The translations under genes were made by a program, and so were the position numbers. Shown piece by piece: positions 8,802-18,342 of a DNA stretch of 64,000 nt (within the stretch, counting starts at the first letter, position 1; each line of letters opens with the position of its first letter). The notes below the pieces were generated by a model, which had not been told where the DNA came from, ran no database searches, and worked only from the letters and a program-made list of their open reading frames with translations. The stretch lies in assembly GCA_020636095.1 (NCBI GenBank), contig JACJYN010000010.1, forward strand, positions 62,001 to 126,000, in the 5' to 3' direction. The stretch comes from Lewinellaceae bacterium. GTDB lineage: Bacteria; Bacteroidota; Bacteroidia; Chitinophagales; Saprospiraceae.

Positions 8802-9491
8802 ATGGACATTTTACAACAGATTCAGGAAAGATACATTCAGGAGTTTTCCAACAACGTACCATTGGGTGAGTTTCTCGCCAATATACTGGTAACGGCGGTG
8901 CTGGTGGCTCTGCTGCGCCTGTTCTACATTCACTTTGGCAACGCCATTTCCAACCGTCGCCGGTTCGCCAACAACTTTCTACCCCTGGCTTTGGGCACCC
9001 TGCTGATCATCATGATCGTCAAATCGTCGATCGCCTTGTCGCTGGGGCTGGTCGGCGCGCTGTCGATCGTGCGCTACCGGGCGGCGATCAAGGATCCGGA
9101 GGAACTGACCTACCTGTTTATCGCCATCGGGCTGGGCCTGGCCGGCGGCGCCAACCAGCCGGTGCTGGCCGTAGTGGCCTTTACCATCATCATCCTGTTG
9201 ATCTACCTCAGTAAATTGCTCAGCGGCCGGGGACAGATTCTCCAGGAAGGCCGTTTGTTCATCAATATCAGCACCGACATAGAAAAACTGGAGCGCATTA
9301 CCGAGATTCTCAGCCGGCACCTCATTTATGTAGAATTGAAACGGCTGGATACCCTGGAGAAAGGGCTCGACCTGTCCTTCATCGGCAAGGCCAAATCGAT
9401 AGAAGACATCAGTAAGGTGAAAGACGAGATCAGCCAGCTGTCGGCGGCTACGCGGCTGTCTATTGTCGACCAGCCGGAGCTGATCGTTTAA
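8802..9491 (+). CDS. DUF4956 family membrane protein
   Basis: A 229-residue protein with about four membrane helices in the first 145 residues (NILVTAVLVALLRLFYIHF, LALGTLLIIMIVKSSIALSL, LTYLFIAIGLGLAGG, VVAFTIIILLIYLSKLL) and a soluble C-terminal domain. The GLVGALSIVRYRAAIKDPEE segment is diagnostic of DUF4956. Biochemical function is unknown. Members are often encoded with CotH-kinase and VTC-like polyphosphate polymerase genes; here CotH follows after three bases, supporting a joint envelope role. Confidence 0.88.
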   Translation: MDILQQIQERYIQEFSNNVPLGEFLANILVTAVLVALLRLFYIHFGNAISNRRRFANNFLPLALGTLLIIMIVKSSIALSLGLVGALSIVRYRAAIKDPEELTYLFIAIGLGLAGGANQPVLAVVAFTIIILLIYLSKLLSGRGQILQEGRLFINISTDIEKLERITEILSRHLIYVELKRLDTLEKGLDLSFIGKAKSIEDISKVKDEISQLSAATRLSIVDQPELIV

Positions 9492-9494
9492 GAT

Positions 9495-12400
9495 ATGATC
9501 ATCACCGACCAAACAAGGCAGGGAAGGCGGCGAGCCGCCAGAATCACCGCAGCAGTGCTGGGGATCATAACCTTATTCGCGGTGGGTTTTGCCCTGCGCC
9601 CTGATCCCACCTCTTACCACCAACTTCCGGAAGGGGCCGTTTACTGCGGCGCGGAACACACCCGGGGCGGCCAACTGGTCAACGAAGGGCATACATTTGG
9701 CAAAAGCAGCCTGAGAAGCGACACCCAGGCCCGCAGCGGCCGCTATGCCTGTTTCCTGCCCGCCAGCGGACAAACGGAATATGGCTTTAACTACCAACTG
9801 GACAACCCCGCTCCCGGAACGGCCTACCTCGCCTCTGTCTGGCGGCTCAAAAATGCCTACAACGCCGGCGTACTGGCCGTGCAAACCGAAGGAGAAGCGC
9901 CAACCTATCAGCAGGAAAATATCGCCATAGACAGCGACGATAAGGGCTGGGAAAAACTGGAAATCCGCTTCTTTATCCCCTATGGCAAAAAAACCGACAA
10001 ACTCAACATTTACGTCTATGGTGGCGGCGCTGCGGAAGTATACTTCGATGACTTTCTCATCGAACAGCTATCTGCAGGCGGCGAAAGCTTCCAGCCCGAG
10101 GTATTGAACCTGCGCATCAAAAAAGAGGCCATGGAGGTTCTTCGCCGGAAGCGGGAGCAGGCGCTGCAAGCCGGCATCCTGGAAAGCGGAAGCAATGATT
10201 GGGTGGAGGCGGAGCTGGAAGGCGATTCCAGCGGCCCCATGAAAGTGGACATCCGGCTCAAGGGAGACTGGCTCGACCACCTGCGGGGCGACAAGTGGTC
10301 CTTCCGGGTAAAAATGAAAGAGGCCTACGCCTGGCGCCGCATGCGTTCCTTTTCGCTCCATACGCCTGTGGCCCGCTACTACCTGCACGAATGGCTGCTC
10401 CACCAGCTCTGGGAGCAGGAGGACGTGCTGACTACCCGCTACGACTTTATTGAACTGCGCCTCAACGGCGAATCACTTGGCATCTATGCCTACGAAGAGC
10501 ACTTCGATAAGCAGGCCGTCGAATTTCGGCAACGCCGCGAAGGGCCTATCCTGAAATTCTCCGAAGACGGGCACTGGAAGGCCATCCGGCGGCAACTCAC
10601 CCAGCAGGGCTTCCTCTCCCCCGCCGCGGAACACGCCGCCCTCGATTGGGAGAACGCTCCGGTGGAAGCATTTCAGGAAACCGACTATCAACCGGGCACG
10701 CCCCTCTACGACGCTTACCAGGAAGGCATCGCCCTGATGGAGCAATTTCGCAGCGGACAGGTAAGGCCGGAAGAGGCCTTCGATATCCTCCGCATGGCCC
10801 GCTACTACGCCATTTGCGATGTCCTCCACGCCTACCATGGCATCGCCTGGCACAACCAGCGTTTCTACTACAATCCCGTAACCGGCAAACTGGAGCCTTT
10901 CGGCTTTGATGGCTTTGGCGAAAAGCCGGAAGGCCAGTACACCATCCTGGGCCACGGCGCCCTCAACCCGCAGTCTTTCGCTTCCGAAAGTTTCTTTGCC
11001 GCGCTGTTTATGGACCCCGGCTTCACCCAAGCCTATATCCGGGAACTCTATCGGCTGAGTTCCCGCGAATACCTGTCGCCCCGGCTGGACAGCCTTTCCC
11101 CTGGCTGGGGCGCCCGGCTGGCTTTCCTGCAAATGGAGTTCCCCGAGTACCAGGCCCGCCTGGAAGATTTCCTGGCGCAGAGCCTGTACGTCCACTCTCT
11201 GATCCTTCCTTTCGGCCAGTACAGCCTGCAAGCCTATGGCGATCCCGCCCGGGGCGCCGAACGCCGGTTGCGGCTGGAAAACCGCCACAACCTGCCGCTG
11301 GCGGTGGTAGGATACGGCCTGGGCAAGCAATCTATGGGCCATCCGCTGGACAGCGCGCTGATCCTGCCGGCTCAGATGCCCCGGGAATACTGGTTGCGCC
11401 TGCAGCGCGACCACCTGATGCGCAACTTCGGGCAGTCGCGCTTTCTCTATGAAAAAGCCCTGCTGGCCCAGGCGCCCCCCTTATTCCAGGAGTTGGAGGT
11501 GAGCGCCAACGCCGAATACGTTTTCTACCGCGTTTTGGGAAACGACAGCCTGTTTAGCAGCCCCGTCGTGAAGCGGGCGCCGCCACCGCCCCTGACCGAT
11601 GCCCAGGCGCTGCGCCGGCGAGCCGGCCTGAAGCCAGGCGGCCCGTACCGGATCGAAGGCCGAAACGTCGTATTTCCGGCGGGTGAATACCGGTTGGCCG
11701 AAGACCTCGTCATTCCCAACGGATACCTGGTGGTGCTGCAACCCGGCGCCGTTCTCGACCTTTCATCGGGGGCGCATTTTATTTCCTTCTCGCCGGTACA
11801 GGCTTACGGGACGGAAGAACAACCTGTAAAAATAGTATCCAATAGCAGCAAAGCCAACGGTTTTACCGTTATGCAGACGGAAGAGCCCTCGGTGATGCAA
11901 TACGTCGTTTTCGAAGGGCTCAACCGCCTGAAAGAGGGCAACTGGGAACTCACCGGCGCCGTCACTTTCTACGAGGCCGATGCGCAATTGTACCGTTGTG
12001 TATTCCGGAAAAACCAGAGCGAAGACGGCCTGAACATTATACGCTCCGAATTTGAGCTGAGCCACTGCCTGTTCACCGATACGCCTTCGGATGCTTTTGA
12101 CTCGGATTTTTCGAAGGGGACTGTCGACAACTGCCGCTTTACCCGAACCGGCAACGACGGCATGGACTTCTCGGGCAGCGTCGTCCACATCACGGACTGC
12201 TACCTGGAAGAGAACGGTGACAAAGGGGTCAGTGTGGGTGAGGAAAGCGACGTTACTTTTTTCAATAGCAGCATCCGAAAAGCGAATATCGCAGTGGCCA
12301 GCAAAGACTTGTCGCTGCTGTTTATTCGGGGGTTGGACATGGAAGATTGTCAGCAGGGTTTTGTCGCGTTCCAGAAAAAACCGGAATTTGGGGGTGGTAA

Positions 12401-12515
12401 AATCATTGTAGAATCGTATACTGCCAAAAATATAAAACGCCTGCACGCTATTTCTGAGGGGAGTATGTTGCAGTTGGGGGAGGAGGAGGTAGAGGAGGGA
12501 AGGGGGATTAGATAG
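9495..12515 (+). CDS. CotH kinase-family protein with C-terminal beta-helix
   Basis: A 1006-residue protein with one N-terminal membrane anchor (about 16-36, ITAAVLGIITLFAVGFAL), a jelly-roll-like region (~60-190), a CotH protein-kinase domain (about 240-560; VDIRLKGDWLDHLRGDKWSF, YDFIELRLNGESLGIYAYEE, FYYNPVTGKLEPFGFDGFGE) and a right-handed parallel beta-helix (about 720-980). CotH of Bacillus phosphorylates spore-coat proteins with an atypical kinase fold; here the target would be an exported or envelope protein. It is coupled to the DUF4956 gene by a 3-base gap. Confidence 0.85.
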   Translation: MIITDQTRQGRRRAARITAAVLGIITLFAVGFALRPDPTSYHQLPEGAVYCGAEHTRGGQLVNEGHTFGKSSLRSDTQARSGRYACFLPASGQTEYGFNYQLDNPAPGTAYLASVWRLKNAYNAGVLAVQTEGEAPTYQQENIAIDSDDKGWEKLEIRFFIPYGKKTDKLNIYVYGGGAAEVYFDDFLIEQLSAGGESFQPEVLNLRIKKEAMEVLRRKREQALQAGILESGSNDWVEAELEGDSSGPMKVDIRLKGDWLDHLRGDKWSFRVKMKEAYAWRRMRSFSLHTPVARYYLHEWLLHQLWEQEDVLTTRYDFIELRLNGESLGIYAYEEHFDKQAVEFRQRREGPILKFSEDGHWKAIRRQLTQQGFLSPAAEHAALDWENAPVEAFQETDYQPGTPLYDAYQEGIALMEQFRSGQVRPEEAFDILRMARYYAICDVLHAYHGIAWHNQRFYYNPVTGKLEPFGFDGFGEKPEGQYTILGHGALNPQSFASESFFAALFMDPGFTQAYIRELYRLSSREYLSPRLDSLSPGWGARLAFLQMEFPEYQARLEDFLAQSLYVHSLILPFGQYSLQAYGDPARGAERRLRLENRHNLPLAVVGYGLGKQSMGHPLDSALILPAQMPREYWLRLQRDHLMRNFGQSRFLYEKALLAQAPPLFQELEVSANAEYVFYRVLGNDSLFSSPVVKRAPPPPLTDAQALRRRAGLKPGGPYRIEGRNVVFPAGEYRLAEDLVIPNGYLVVLQPGAVLDLSSGAHFISFSPVQAYGTEEQPVKIVSNSSKANGFTVMQTEEPSVMQYVVFEGLNRLKEGNWELTGAVTFYEADAQLYRCVFRKNQSEDGLNIIRSEFELSHCLFTDTPSDAFDSDFSKGTVDNCRFTRTGNDGMDFSGSVVHITDCYLEENGDKGVSVGEESDVTFFNSSIRKANIAVASKDLSLLFIRGLDMEDCQQGFVAFQKKPEFGGGKIIVESYTAKNIKRLHAISEGSMLQLGEEEVEEGRGIR

Positions 12516-12554
12516 TGTATCAGTGTAGGAGGTGTATCGGTGTAGCAGTAAGAC

Positions 12555-12770
12555 TGCTCCGGAAAATATCGACGGCGAAGAATATTTTGTCCACCCCCTG
12601 AATCCCCCGTGCTCCGACGCTGTAGCCAGCTATAGCGCAAGCGTCCAGCGGGGGACATATTCTCCGATTCGGAGATGCGTTTTCCCCCGCTGGCGGGGGC
12701 TAGGGGGTGGAAACCAAATAAAATTTTTCGTTTTTAATGTCAGGGCTCCAGCCTCGGACTTTCCGGAGCA
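12555..12770. repeat. Large imperfect palindromic element
   Basis: TGCTCCGGAAA (12555-12565) is inverted at 12760-12770 (TTTCCGGAGCA). Nested inside are a second arm pair (about 12592-12606 against 12705-12725) and the strong hairpin CCCCCGCTGGCGGGGG near 12684-12700. Flanks carry GTGTATCA repeats. No credible gene is inside; it fills the gap between CotH and the sugar dehydrogenase. Confidence 0.5.
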
Positions 12771-12843
12771 CCCTCATCAGTGTATCAGATAGTGTATCAA
12801 GATGGGAAACCTGCCAGGTGTCCAAAAAAATAGAGTTATCATC

Positions 12844-15567
12844 ATGTTGCGACTAGTACTTACAGGAATCATTATCACCCTGCTTTCAGGGCTGAGTGCT
12901 CAAAACCTGCCGGATGAATTTTACGATGAAAAATACATGGGGCCGTTTGACTTCCCCACCGGTATTACCTTCGACCAGAATGGGCGGATGTTCATTTGGG
13001 AAAAATCGGGGGTGGTGTACATTGCCGATACCACCGGCCACCTGTTTCAGGAGCCGCTGATCGATATTTCCGAAGAGGTGGCCAACTGGAAGGACCACGG
13101 GCTTATGGGCTTTGCGCTGGACCCAGAGTTCCTCGTCAATGGTTACTTTTATTTGTTATATGCGCTGGACCTGCATTACTACGACCATTTTGGCACGCCG
13201 GCCTATCATCCCGATTCGACCACTCTGTTTCAACCCACGATTGGCCGGGTTACCCGCTACAAAGCGGACCCGCTGAGCAATTTTTCCAAAGCATTGCCTG
13301 ACAGCCGGACCGTATTGCTGGGGGAAACCATCGACAATGGCATTCCATTGCTCTTTGAATTTCACGGCCTGGGCTCCCTGGTGGTGGGTGAAGACGGCAC
13401 GCTGCTCATCTCTGCCGGCGATGCGAGCAGCAACGCCGGCACCGATATTGGTGGCGACAGCCTGGGCACCCTGGTCAGTGGGGCCATCGCCCGGGGCATT
13501 CTCAGCGCGGACCAGGACGTGGGGTCCTACCGCGCTCAATACCTGGGCAATTACAACGGCAAGATCCTTCGGATCGACCCGGAAACCGGAGACGGGTTGC
13601 CCAGCAACCCCTTCTTTGACCCTGAGCACCCCCGCTCCCGAAAATCGCGCATATGGGCCTATGGGTTGCGCAACCCCTATCGCTTTTCGGTGCGCCCCAG
13701 TTCCGGCAGCCATTTTCCGGAAGATGGCCGCCCCGGCGTCCTCTATATCGGCGATGTAGGCAATGGCGCCTGGGAAGAACTGGATATCGCCGAGTCGGGC
13801 GGGCAGAACTTCGGCTGGCCCATCATGGAAGGCCACGGCGGCAACTGGCCCTTTTACACGAGTGACGTTCCATTCAACCAGATGGCGCCCAACCCACTCT
13901 TCGGCAGCGGCTGTGATCAGGAGTTTTTCACCTTCAAAGATATCTTCACCAACCTGACCACAACGGGAGGGGAGCCGCCCGCTAATCCCTGCAACTCCGC
14001 CATTCCCATCGAAGACTATACGGTAGCCTACCCGCCCGCCATCCTGTGGAGCAATGCCCGCTGGAACCCTCCAACCCGCGCTATCGTCCCCTTTTTCAAT
14101 GACCGGGGCGAGATCAACGGCGCTGAGATCGGAACGCCGGAAGCCGGCGTGGAAGGGGAAAACTTCGACGGCTATTCCAGCCTTTCCGGCTTATTCTATA
14201 CCGGCAGCCATTTTCCGGAGGCCTACCGGGGCAAGTTCTTTTCCGTAGATTTCAGCGGTTGGATACAGGTGATGGATTTCACGGAGGACAACCGCCTCCT
14301 GAAAGTAGAGCCCTTCCACCGCTACGCCCGGGATATCATCCATATTGCCCTCAACCCGGTAGATGGCAAACTTTATTACATCAACCTTCAGGGAGACGTC
14401 CGGCGGATCAGCTTTGGCGGCAACCCGGCGCCTGTGGCTATCATTAAAGCCGACCCATATTACGGCCCCAGCCCGCTGGATGTACAGTTGGATGGCACGG
14501 AATCCTTTGATTCCAACCTGCCGATTACCGGCTATCACTGGGACTTTGGAGACGGCCAGAGCAGTGAGGAAGCCGCTCCCCGTCATACCTACAGCAGTTC
14601 TGGCAGCGGCCCGCAGAGTTTTCTGGCCAAACTGGCCGTCACTGACAGCCTGGGCGCCAGCAGCACCGCCGAGGCCATCATCTCCCTGAACAACAGCCCT
14701 CCCGAAGTACAGATCACCAGCTTCCGCGACGGCGACCGCTACCCAATAGATCAGGGGACGACCCTGCTGCGATTGGCGGCCGATGTGCAGGATAAGGAAC
14801 ACAGCGACGCCGAACTCACCTACCAATGGCGAACCTTTGTACACCACAACGCCCATTTTCATCCGGACCCGGTAGACTTTGAACACGAAACCTTTACCCT
14901 GATCAGCCCCCTGGGCTGCGATGGTGAAGAGTACTGGTACCGCATTGAACTGACCGTCACCGACCCGGAGGGCCTGTCTACCACCCAAAGCCAGAGCATT
15001 TATCCGTATTGCGGGGATCCGTTTCTGGAATGGACCGAACTGGAAGCCGAGGCGGAAAATGGACAGATCAACCTGCAATGGACCGCCAATCTGGAAGATA
15101 GTGTCGCCTGGTTTGAACTGCAGCGCAGCTCCGACTTTTTCCAATTTCAGTTGCTGGACATCATTGAGGCCCAAGAAGGGCAAGGGCCGAATGACTATAC
15201 CTTCATCGACGAGCAACCGCGCCACGGCCAGAATATCTATCGGGTAAAAGCCGTCAAGGAGAGCGGCGCTTACCTGTTTTCTAACCTGGCGAACGTGGGG
15301 TATCCCCAATCCGGCTTTGTCCAGGTCTACCCCAACCCTGCCCGCAGGTCTTTCCGGGTCGCGCTATCCGAGGCAGAAGGGGGAACTGTCAGCCTGGAAA
15401 TATTCAGCAGCGCCGGCGTTCGGATTTTCCAAAGCGCCTGGCCAGCCGAAACCGGACAGCCGTTCAGCCAGAATATCCTCACTCAGCCTTTTCCCAATGG
15501 CGCCTATCATTACCGGATTGTCAACGGGGAGCAGGAAAAGGTGGGGAAATTGGTGATTGCTAAGTAA
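12844..15567 (+). CDS. Secreted PQQ-type sugar dehydrogenase with PKD and T9SS sorting domains
   Basis: The preferred start is the ATG at 12844, which gives a clean signal peptide (MLRLVLTGIIITLLSGLSAQ); an in-frame ATG 42 bases upstream would bury it. The 907-residue product has a glucose/sorbosone dehydrogenase beta-propeller (about 35-520: FPTGITFDQNGRMFIWEKSG, HGLMGFALDPEF, IWAYGLRNPYRFSV, GDVGNGAWEELD), a PKD domain (about 540-620, YHWDFGDGQSS) and a T9SS type A sorting domain at the end (VYPNPARRSF ... KVGKLVIAK). Such enzymes oxidise sugars or aldoses outside the cell using PQQ. The stop overlaps the next start by one base (TAATG). Confidence 0.87.
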   Translation: MLRLVLTGIIITLLSGLSAQNLPDEFYDEKYMGPFDFPTGITFDQNGRMFIWEKSGVVYIADTTGHLFQEPLIDISEEVANWKDHGLMGFALDPEFLVNGYFYLLYALDLHYYDHFGTPAYHPDSTTLFQPTIGRVTRYKADPLSNFSKALPDSRTVLLGETIDNGIPLLFEFHGLGSLVVGEDGTLLISAGDASSNAGTDIGGDSLGTLVSGAIARGILSADQDVGSYRAQYLGNYNGKILRIDPETGDGLPSNPFFDPEHPRSRKSRIWAYGLRNPYRFSVRPSSGSHFPEDGRPGVLYIGDVGNGAWEELDIAESGGQNFGWPIMEGHGGNWPFYTSDVPFNQMAPNPLFGSGCDQEFFTFKDIFTNLTTTGGEPPANPCNSAIPIEDYTVAYPPAILWSNARWNPPTRAIVPFFNDRGEINGAEIGTPEAGVEGENFDGYSSLSGLFYTGSHFPEAYRGKFFSVDFSGWIQVMDFTEDNRLLKVEPFHRYARDIIHIALNPVDGKLYYINLQGDVRRISFGGNPAPVAIIKADPYYGPSPLDVQLDGTESFDSNLPITGYHWDFGDGQSSEEAAPRHTYSSSGSGPQSFLAKLAVTDSLGASSTAEAIISLNNSPPEVQITSFRDGDRYPIDQGTTLLRLAADVQDKEHSDAELTYQWRTFVHHNAHFHPDPVDFEHETFTLISPLGCDGEEYWYRIELTVTDPEGLSTTQSQSIYPYCGDPFLEWTELEAEAENGQINLQWTANLEDSVAWFELQRSSDFFQFQLLDIIEAQEGQGPNDYTFIDEQPRHGQNIYRVKAVKESGAYLFSNLANVGYPQSGFVQVYPNPARRSFRVALSEAEGGTVSLEIFSSAGVRIFQSAWPAETGQPFSQNILTQPFPNGAYHYRIVNGEQEKVGKLVIAK

Positions 15568-16982
15568 TGAAAAAAGAACATACGCTTATCATACTAAGCA
15601 TTCTAGCTTTCCTCTACTGCCTGGCGCGGGCGGTGGGCCTGTCCATGACTCACGATGAAAGCGCCACGGTGCTGGAGTTTGCCTCCCGCCCCTTCTGGAA
15701 GGTGGTAACCAATGACCCGGGGCGGGCCAACAACCACCTACTCAATACCCTGCTAATCCAGTTCTTTACGATTTTTGGCAACAACAAATTCCTGATCCGG
15801 CTACCCAATCTGCTGGCGGGAGGGCTGTTCCTCTATTTTTCCTATCGGCTGGTGCGGGCCATCGCCACCGGCTGGTGGGAGCAATTGCTGGCCTTTTCGC
15901 TGCTGGTGTTCAACCCATATCTGCTGGAGTTTTTCTCTCTGGCCCGGGGCTATGGCCTGGGCCTGGGCTTCATGATGGGCAGCCTTTACTTTCTACACCG
16001 TTTTCGGGAAAGCCGGCAACTCGGCCCGCTGGCCTGGAGTATGGGGCTGGCGGTGCTCGCCTGCTACAGCAACCTGACGATGCTCACCTATTTTGTGGCG
16101 CTGATCGTTGTGGCCAACCTGCTGATGCTGCTACCGGTGAAAGATATCAACCGGCGGCGCTGGCTGAGTGCGAACCTGACGATCCTCTTCTTTTCCGTTG
16201 TCCTGTTTGCCCTTATTTTCGCCCCGCTCAGCGCCCTGATCCGGGAAGGAGAACTGTACTACGGAGGCACCCGGGGGGTGCTGCCCAACACCTTCACCAC
16301 CCTGATCCAAAATTATCTGGGGGCGGAGAATTACTTCGGGGACAATACCCAGGATTTATTGTTAGCGCCTGTGTATATCCTACTGCTGCTGGCCGTCAGC
16401 CGCAACCTGCTGGAAGGCGCCCGGCGCCGGCAGTTCGACACCGCGGTATGCTTCACCAGCCTACTGGTGCTGATGGCGTTCGGCAATTTCCTCCAACGCG
16501 AATTGCTGGGCACCCGGTACCTGATCCATCGCACCGGCCTGATGTACTTCCCGTTGATGGCCCTGGTGATCTTCTTCTTGTTAAAAACCAGCGCAGATTG
16601 GCTGAAACTGGCCCTCCTGCTGGCGGTAACCCTGCACTTCCTGAACCGGGCCAATGTAAAAACGGTGCAGGAATGGTGGTTTGAGCGGTTCACTGAAGAT
16701 GCTTTTGAATACGTTGCTGCCCAACAGCCGCGGGACAGTACCATCCGCTTTGGGTCCTTCTGGCTTTTTACGCCTACGCTCAACTACTACAAGCAATCCA
16801 GAGGTTACCTGAACATCATTGGGCCCAATCTCGATTTCGAAGTGCCAAACACCAAGTATTTTGATTATTATTATCTTTCCACCGGAGATACGGTCAAATT
16901 ACACCCGGATTACATCCTGGAAAAAAGCTTTGGAGACTACTGCATCATGAAATTGCCACCGGACAAAAAAGATGTGCAATGA
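15567..16982 (+). CDS. Membrane glycosyltransferase, GT-C/GT39-like
   Basis: A 471-residue polytopic protein with about ten membrane helices. The first periplasmic loop has the acidic motif THDES (~27-31) expected for the catalytic Asp/Glu of GT-C enzymes, which use polyprenyl-phosphate sugars. A soluble tail starts near residue 385. It overlaps the upstream dehydrogenase by one base and the next gene by four (ATGA), so the three are translationally coupled. With the GT2 gene at 18343 it may form a polyprenyl-phosphate-sugar pathway for glycoprotein or envelope glycan modification; substrate is unknown. Confidence 0.78.
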   Translation: MKKEHTLIILSILAFLYCLARAVGLSMTHDESATVLEFASRPFWKVVTNDPGRANNHLLNTLLIQFFTIFGNNKFLIRLPNLLAGGLFLYFSYRLVRAIATGWWEQLLAFSLLVFNPYLLEFFSLARGYGLGLGFMMGSLYFLHRFRESRQLGPLAWSMGLAVLACYSNLTMLTYFVALIVVANLLMLLPVKDINRRRWLSANLTILFFSVVLFALIFAPLSALIREGELYYGGTRGVLPNTFTTLIQNYLGAENYFGDNTQDLLLAPVYILLLLAVSRNLLEGARRRQFDTAVCFTSLLVLMAFGNFLQRELLGTRYLIHRTGLMYFPLMALVIFFLLKTSADWLKLALLLAVTLHFLNRANVKTVQEWWFERFTEDAFEYVAAQQPRDSTIRFGSFWLFTPTLNYYKQSRGYLNIIGPNLDFEVPNTKYFDYYYLSTGDTVKLHPDYILEKSFGDYCIMKLPPDKKDVQ

Positions 16983-18286
16983 AAGGGATCAAAAAGGTTT
17001 TGTCTGCTATCGGCCGCTTTGTACTCCGGTACTATTTGCTGTTTATCCTGGCGTTTGGCGCTTACCGGGCGGCGACCATCCATGCGCGGTTTTGGAATGG
17101 TATGATCTGGTCGGATACGGAAGGGTACTACCTCTACCTTCCAGGCATTTTCATCAATGGTGGGTTTGGGAATCTTTTCGTCAGGACGGAAGGGCAGTTT
17201 CCGATGTTCCCCGGCACGAATAAACGTTATACCAAATACACTTATGGCATAGCGCTGATGGAAGCGCCTTTTTTTCTGGCGGCGCATCACCTGGCAGCCA
17301 AACTGTATTACCAGCCTCTCGATGGCTATAGCCCTTATTATCTTCGCGGAGTTCAGTGTAGCGCTGCTGTATGGCTTCCTGGGATTGCTTTTCTTAAAGC
17401 GTACGGAACAACATTTCAGCCCTGCCTTTACCTTTATGACGATAGTGTACTGTATTTTGGCACCAACCTTATGCACTATCACCTTCAGGAGCCGGGTATG
17501 TCTCATATTTACTCCTTCTGCCTCTTTGCGCTCATCATCTACTATATACCGAAATTCTACACCCGGCCCGGCTGGCGGGCTGTTGCCTGGTTAAGCTTTC
17601 TGTTTGGGCTCACCACCCTTATCCGCCCGACGAATGCATTGCTTTTGCTCTATCTGATATTTTACAATGTTAACAGCCGCATTGCGCTCCAAGAGCGATG
17701 GCAATTCTTCAGGCGCAACTACAAATTACTTCTGATTGCTCCAGCCGTGATACTACTGGTGTGGTTCCCGCAATTTGCCTACTGGAAATATATATCCGGC
17801 AACTGGTTGATCTATTCATATGGAGATGAAGGGTTTATTTATTGGAATAGGCCAAAATTCTACAAAGTCCTTTTCTACATACAGAACGGCTGGCTGCTCT
17901 TCAGTCCGATGGCAGGGCTTACGATTATCGGCTGTTTGCTCGGGGCCTGGAAAAACCATTACAACATTGCCATCATATCTATCATTTTACTCCTGTCCAC
18001 CTACTTATTTGCCAGTTGGTGGTGTTGGTGGTTCGGAGGCGCTCTGGGACAAAGGAGTTATGTAGAACTATACACCTTGCTGGCTTTCCCCTACGCCTAC
18101 CTGCTGCAACTCATTTTCCGGCAGCGGTGGCTGATACCCAAGGTGCTTTTTGTGCTGCTCTGGCTGGCCCTTATCCACTACAGTTACTTCCTGACGGTTT
18201 ATTACACGGGGCCACATTATGAAGTGTGGGAGTTGGAAATGGTTCGCAACTGGGCGCTACACTTTGACTACTGGCAGAAGTTATAG
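16979..18286 (+). CDS. Membrane glycosyltransferase-like protein with compensating frameshifts
   Basis: A 435-residue polytopic protein resembling the GT-C/ArnT type: an acidic loop SDTEGYYLYLPG near 44-55 and about ten helices. A ~37-residue stretch (about 120-157) looks wrong in the annotated frame (LRGVQCSAAVW...), whereas the +1 frame of the same DNA reads FAEFSVALLYGFLGLLFLKR, a good membrane helix that joins smoothly to LYFGTNLMHYHLQEPGMSH. Removing one C at about 17341 and adding one T at about 17447 would restore a continuous helix-rich protein. The displayed frame is open only because the two indels cancel. Start overlaps the previous stop (ATGA). Confidence 0.75.
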   Translation: MKGIKKVLSAIGRFVLRYYLLFILAFGAYRAATIHARFWNGMIWSDTEGYYLYLPGIFINGGFGNLFVRTEGQFPMFPGTNKRYTKYTYGIALMEAPFFLAAHHLAAKLYYQPLDGYSPYYLRGVQCSAAVWLPGIAFLKAYGTTFQPCLYLYDDSVLYFGTNLMHYHLQEPGMSHIYSFCLFALIIYYIPKFYTRPGWRAVAWLSFLFGLTTLIRPTNALLLLYLIFYNVNSRIALQERWQFFRRNYKLLLIAPAVILLVWFPQFAYWKYISGNWLIYSYGDEGFIYWNRPKFYKVLFYIQNGWLLFSPMAGLTIIGCLLGAWKNHYNIAIISIILLLSTYLFASWWCWWFGGALGQRSYVELYTLLAFPYAYLLQLIFRQRWLIPKVLFVLLWLALIHYSYFLTVYYTGPHYEVWELEMVRNWALHFDYWQKL

Positions 18287-18342
18287 TTTCCTTTTGTCCG
18301 CTTACTTCTCTATTTTTGCCCGCTCTAAACAACATACCAAAA

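Noticed and set aside
12802..12843. Upstream start for the sugar dehydrogenase
   Set aside because: It would bury the signal peptide 14 residues from the N-terminus; the ATG at 12844 is preferred.
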